Of a stretch of 7,265 nt of DNA, positions 6,910-7,265 are shown in pieces. Numbering within the stretch: position 1 is the stretch's first letter; every line of letters starts with the position of its first letter. A program made the translations under genes and the position numbers. The DNA lies in contig CALXON010000154.1 in assembly GCA_944389985.1 (NCBI GenBank), positions 1 through 7,265 on the forward strand, in the 5' to 3' direction. The notes beneath the pieces were generated by a model. That model did no database searches. It was not told where the DNA came from and saw nothing but the letters and a program-made list of their open reading frames with translations. Origin of the DNA: an uncultured Spirochaetaceae bacterium. GTDB lineage: Bacteria > Spirochaetota > Spirochaetia > Sphaerochaetales > Sphaerochaetaceae.

Positions 6910-6970
6910 CTAAGCCTAACGGAAACCGGGAGGATATTTCAGGGAAGAAATGAATCACAATGGTTTCTAT
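6880..6970 (-). ncRNA. Candidate small RNA (or attenuated operon leader)
   Basis: This is a stretch of about 90 nt bounded by a near-consensus promoter and a terminator-like hairpin. On the minus strand GAAACC (6967-6962) at the 5' end pairs perfectly with GGTTTC (6927-6922). Inside this, ATTTC (6951-6947) and GAAAT (6940-6936) form a hairpin with the C-rich loop TTCCCT. The C-rich TCCTCCC (6934-6928) is left unpaired before the closing strand. The terminator stem follows. No convincing ORF is present: there is no ATG, and a GTG-started frame lacks a ribosome binding site. I recognise no known RNA family or riboswitch. Existence, exact ends and function are inference; a 5' leader of the downstream operon is the main alternative. 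Confidence 0.4.
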
Positions 6971-6977
6971 ATATTCC

Positions 6978-7005
6978 ATTATATCCCGGATTCCGGTTAT
7001 GTCTA
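6978..7005 (-). promoter_or_regulatory. Near-consensus sigma70 promoter upstream of the candidate small RNA
   Basis: On the minus strand TAGACA (7005-7000, five of six consensus bases) is separated by 16 nt from a perfect TATAAT (6983-6978). The predicted start is near 6970. The spacer contains the dyad CCGGA-N-TCCGG, which could be an operator. The sequence upstream is strongly AT-rich, like an UP element. Confidence 0.6.
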
Positions 7006-7016
7006 AGAAAAAAGGT

Positions 7017-7103
7017 TATCTCTGTTTATAACAGAACAGATACATGTATTATAGGATAAACATATCTTATTTATATGATAAACCTATCGTTATTATCTGT
7101 TTA
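7017..7103. repeat. AT-rich patch with repeated GATAAAC/GTTTATC motifs
   Basis: GATAAACATATC (7055-7066) and GATAAACCTATC (7077-7088) are direct repeats identical at 11 of 12 positions, with a 22-bp period (about two helical turns). The core GTTTA also occurs in the opposite orientation at 7024-7028 and 7099-7103. The dyad TCTGTT-TAT-AACAGA is at 7021-7035, and the palindrome ATACATGTAT is at 7040-7049. The patch lies directly upstream of the promoter at 6978-7005 and may bind a regulator. Base composition alone could produce part of this pattern. Confidence 0.4.
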
Positions 7104-7139
7104 CATATAATTAAGATTTATGAAATTTCTGTAAAGACG

Positions 7140-7164
7140 AAAAACAGCTCCAATAGAGGAGCTG
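7140..7164 (-). terminator. Intrinsic terminator downstream of 5S rRNA
   Basis: On the minus strand CAGCTCC (7164-7158), a 6-nt loop and GGAGCTG (7151-7145) form a perfect 7-bp stem followed directly by TTTTT (7144-7140). It lies 17 nt after the end of the 5S gene, which is itself followed by a run of eight T. This is the end of an rRNA operon transcribed leftwards. Confidence 0.88.
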
Positions 7165-7181
7165 GGAAAAGACAAAAAAAA

Positions 7182-7265
7182 CCTGGCGGCGACCTACTCT
7201 CCCGCGGATGAACCGCAGTACCATCGGCGTAAGGGCGTTTTACTTCCGTGTTCGGGATGGGAACG
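7182..7265 (-). rRNA. rrf: 5S ribosomal RNA, 3' portion (5' end outside window)
   Basis: The minus strand reads as the conserved 5S core: the segment with CCGAACACGGAAGT (loop B/C region), then GCCGATGGTACTGCGG (loops E/IV), then GGGAGAGTAGGTCGCCGCC and the terminal AGG of helix I. About 84 of the usual 115-120 nt are inside the window; the 5' part lies beyond 7265. The 3' end is placed at 7182, where the conserved helix I strand gives way to a T-run. Its position suggests the end of an rRNA operon whose 23S gene would be further right (inference). Confidence 0.96.

Noticed and set aside
6852..6957. GTG-started small ORF in the leader on the minus strand (begins VIHFFPEISSRF)
   Set aside because: There is no ribosome binding site before the GTG, the frame runs through the hairpin and past the DegT-like start, and the peptide has no recognisable character.
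6880..7000. Known riboswitch or T-box in the leader
   Set aside because: I could not match any conserved riboswitch core or T-box motif; the fold I see is simple stems only.
7048..7053. Second perfect TATAAT on the minus strand
   Set aside because: No -35 resembling TTGACA is found at 16-18 nt and there is no extended TG. In such an AT-rich patch a chance match is likely.

Overview
The window reads as a chromosomal segment of a spirochaete-like bacterium, possibly close to Sphaerochaeta or Treponema relatives. That assignment is an inference from the gene families and layout (GH57/DUF3536 and DUF4912 proteins, a nadK-recN pair) and was not tested by any search. There is no sign of phage, insertion sequence, CRISPR or tRNA.

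Layout. Positions 1-857 (minus strand) hold a DUF4912 protein gene followed, with a 4-nt overlap, by the first 51 codons of a GH57 glucan branching enzyme that leaves the window at base 1. Divergent from it on the plus strand is a large GH57/DUF3536 protein gene (1017-3338). The 159 bp between the two start codons carry a clear sigma70 promoter for the minus-strand unit and a proximal extended -10 for the plus-strand gene. The left half therefore looks like an alpha-glucan (glycogen-type) metabolism locus.

From 6851 down to 3318 (minus strand) a compact three-gene unit encodes a degenerate DegT/DnrJ/EryC1/StrS-type protein, NAD kinase (nadK) and the DNA-repair ATPase RecN (recN). The spacings are 8 nt and then an 8-nt overlap. 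recN and the GH57 gene converge and overlap by 21 nt at their 3' ends. At the right edge, on the minus strand, lies the 3' part of a 5S rRNA gene, followed by a strong intrinsic terminator.

The roughly 290 bp between the 5S gene and the DegT-like operon is the most interesting part. It contains a near-consensus minus-strand promoter (TAGACA-N16-TATAAT) about 60 bp upstream of a perfect 8-bp hairpin with a U-rich tail. Between them is a short foldable leader with two C-rich unpaired patches. I read this as a candidate small RNA of about 90 nt, or alternatively an attenuated leader of the operon. Upstream of it is an AT-rich patch with repeated GATAAAC-type motifs. The two genes that begin transcription units without a Shine-Dalgarno (GH57/DUF3536 and DegT-like) share the same start architecture, TGnTAGAAT-N7-ATG, which suggests leaderless mRNAs. 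The genes internal to operons have Shine-Dalgarno sequences.
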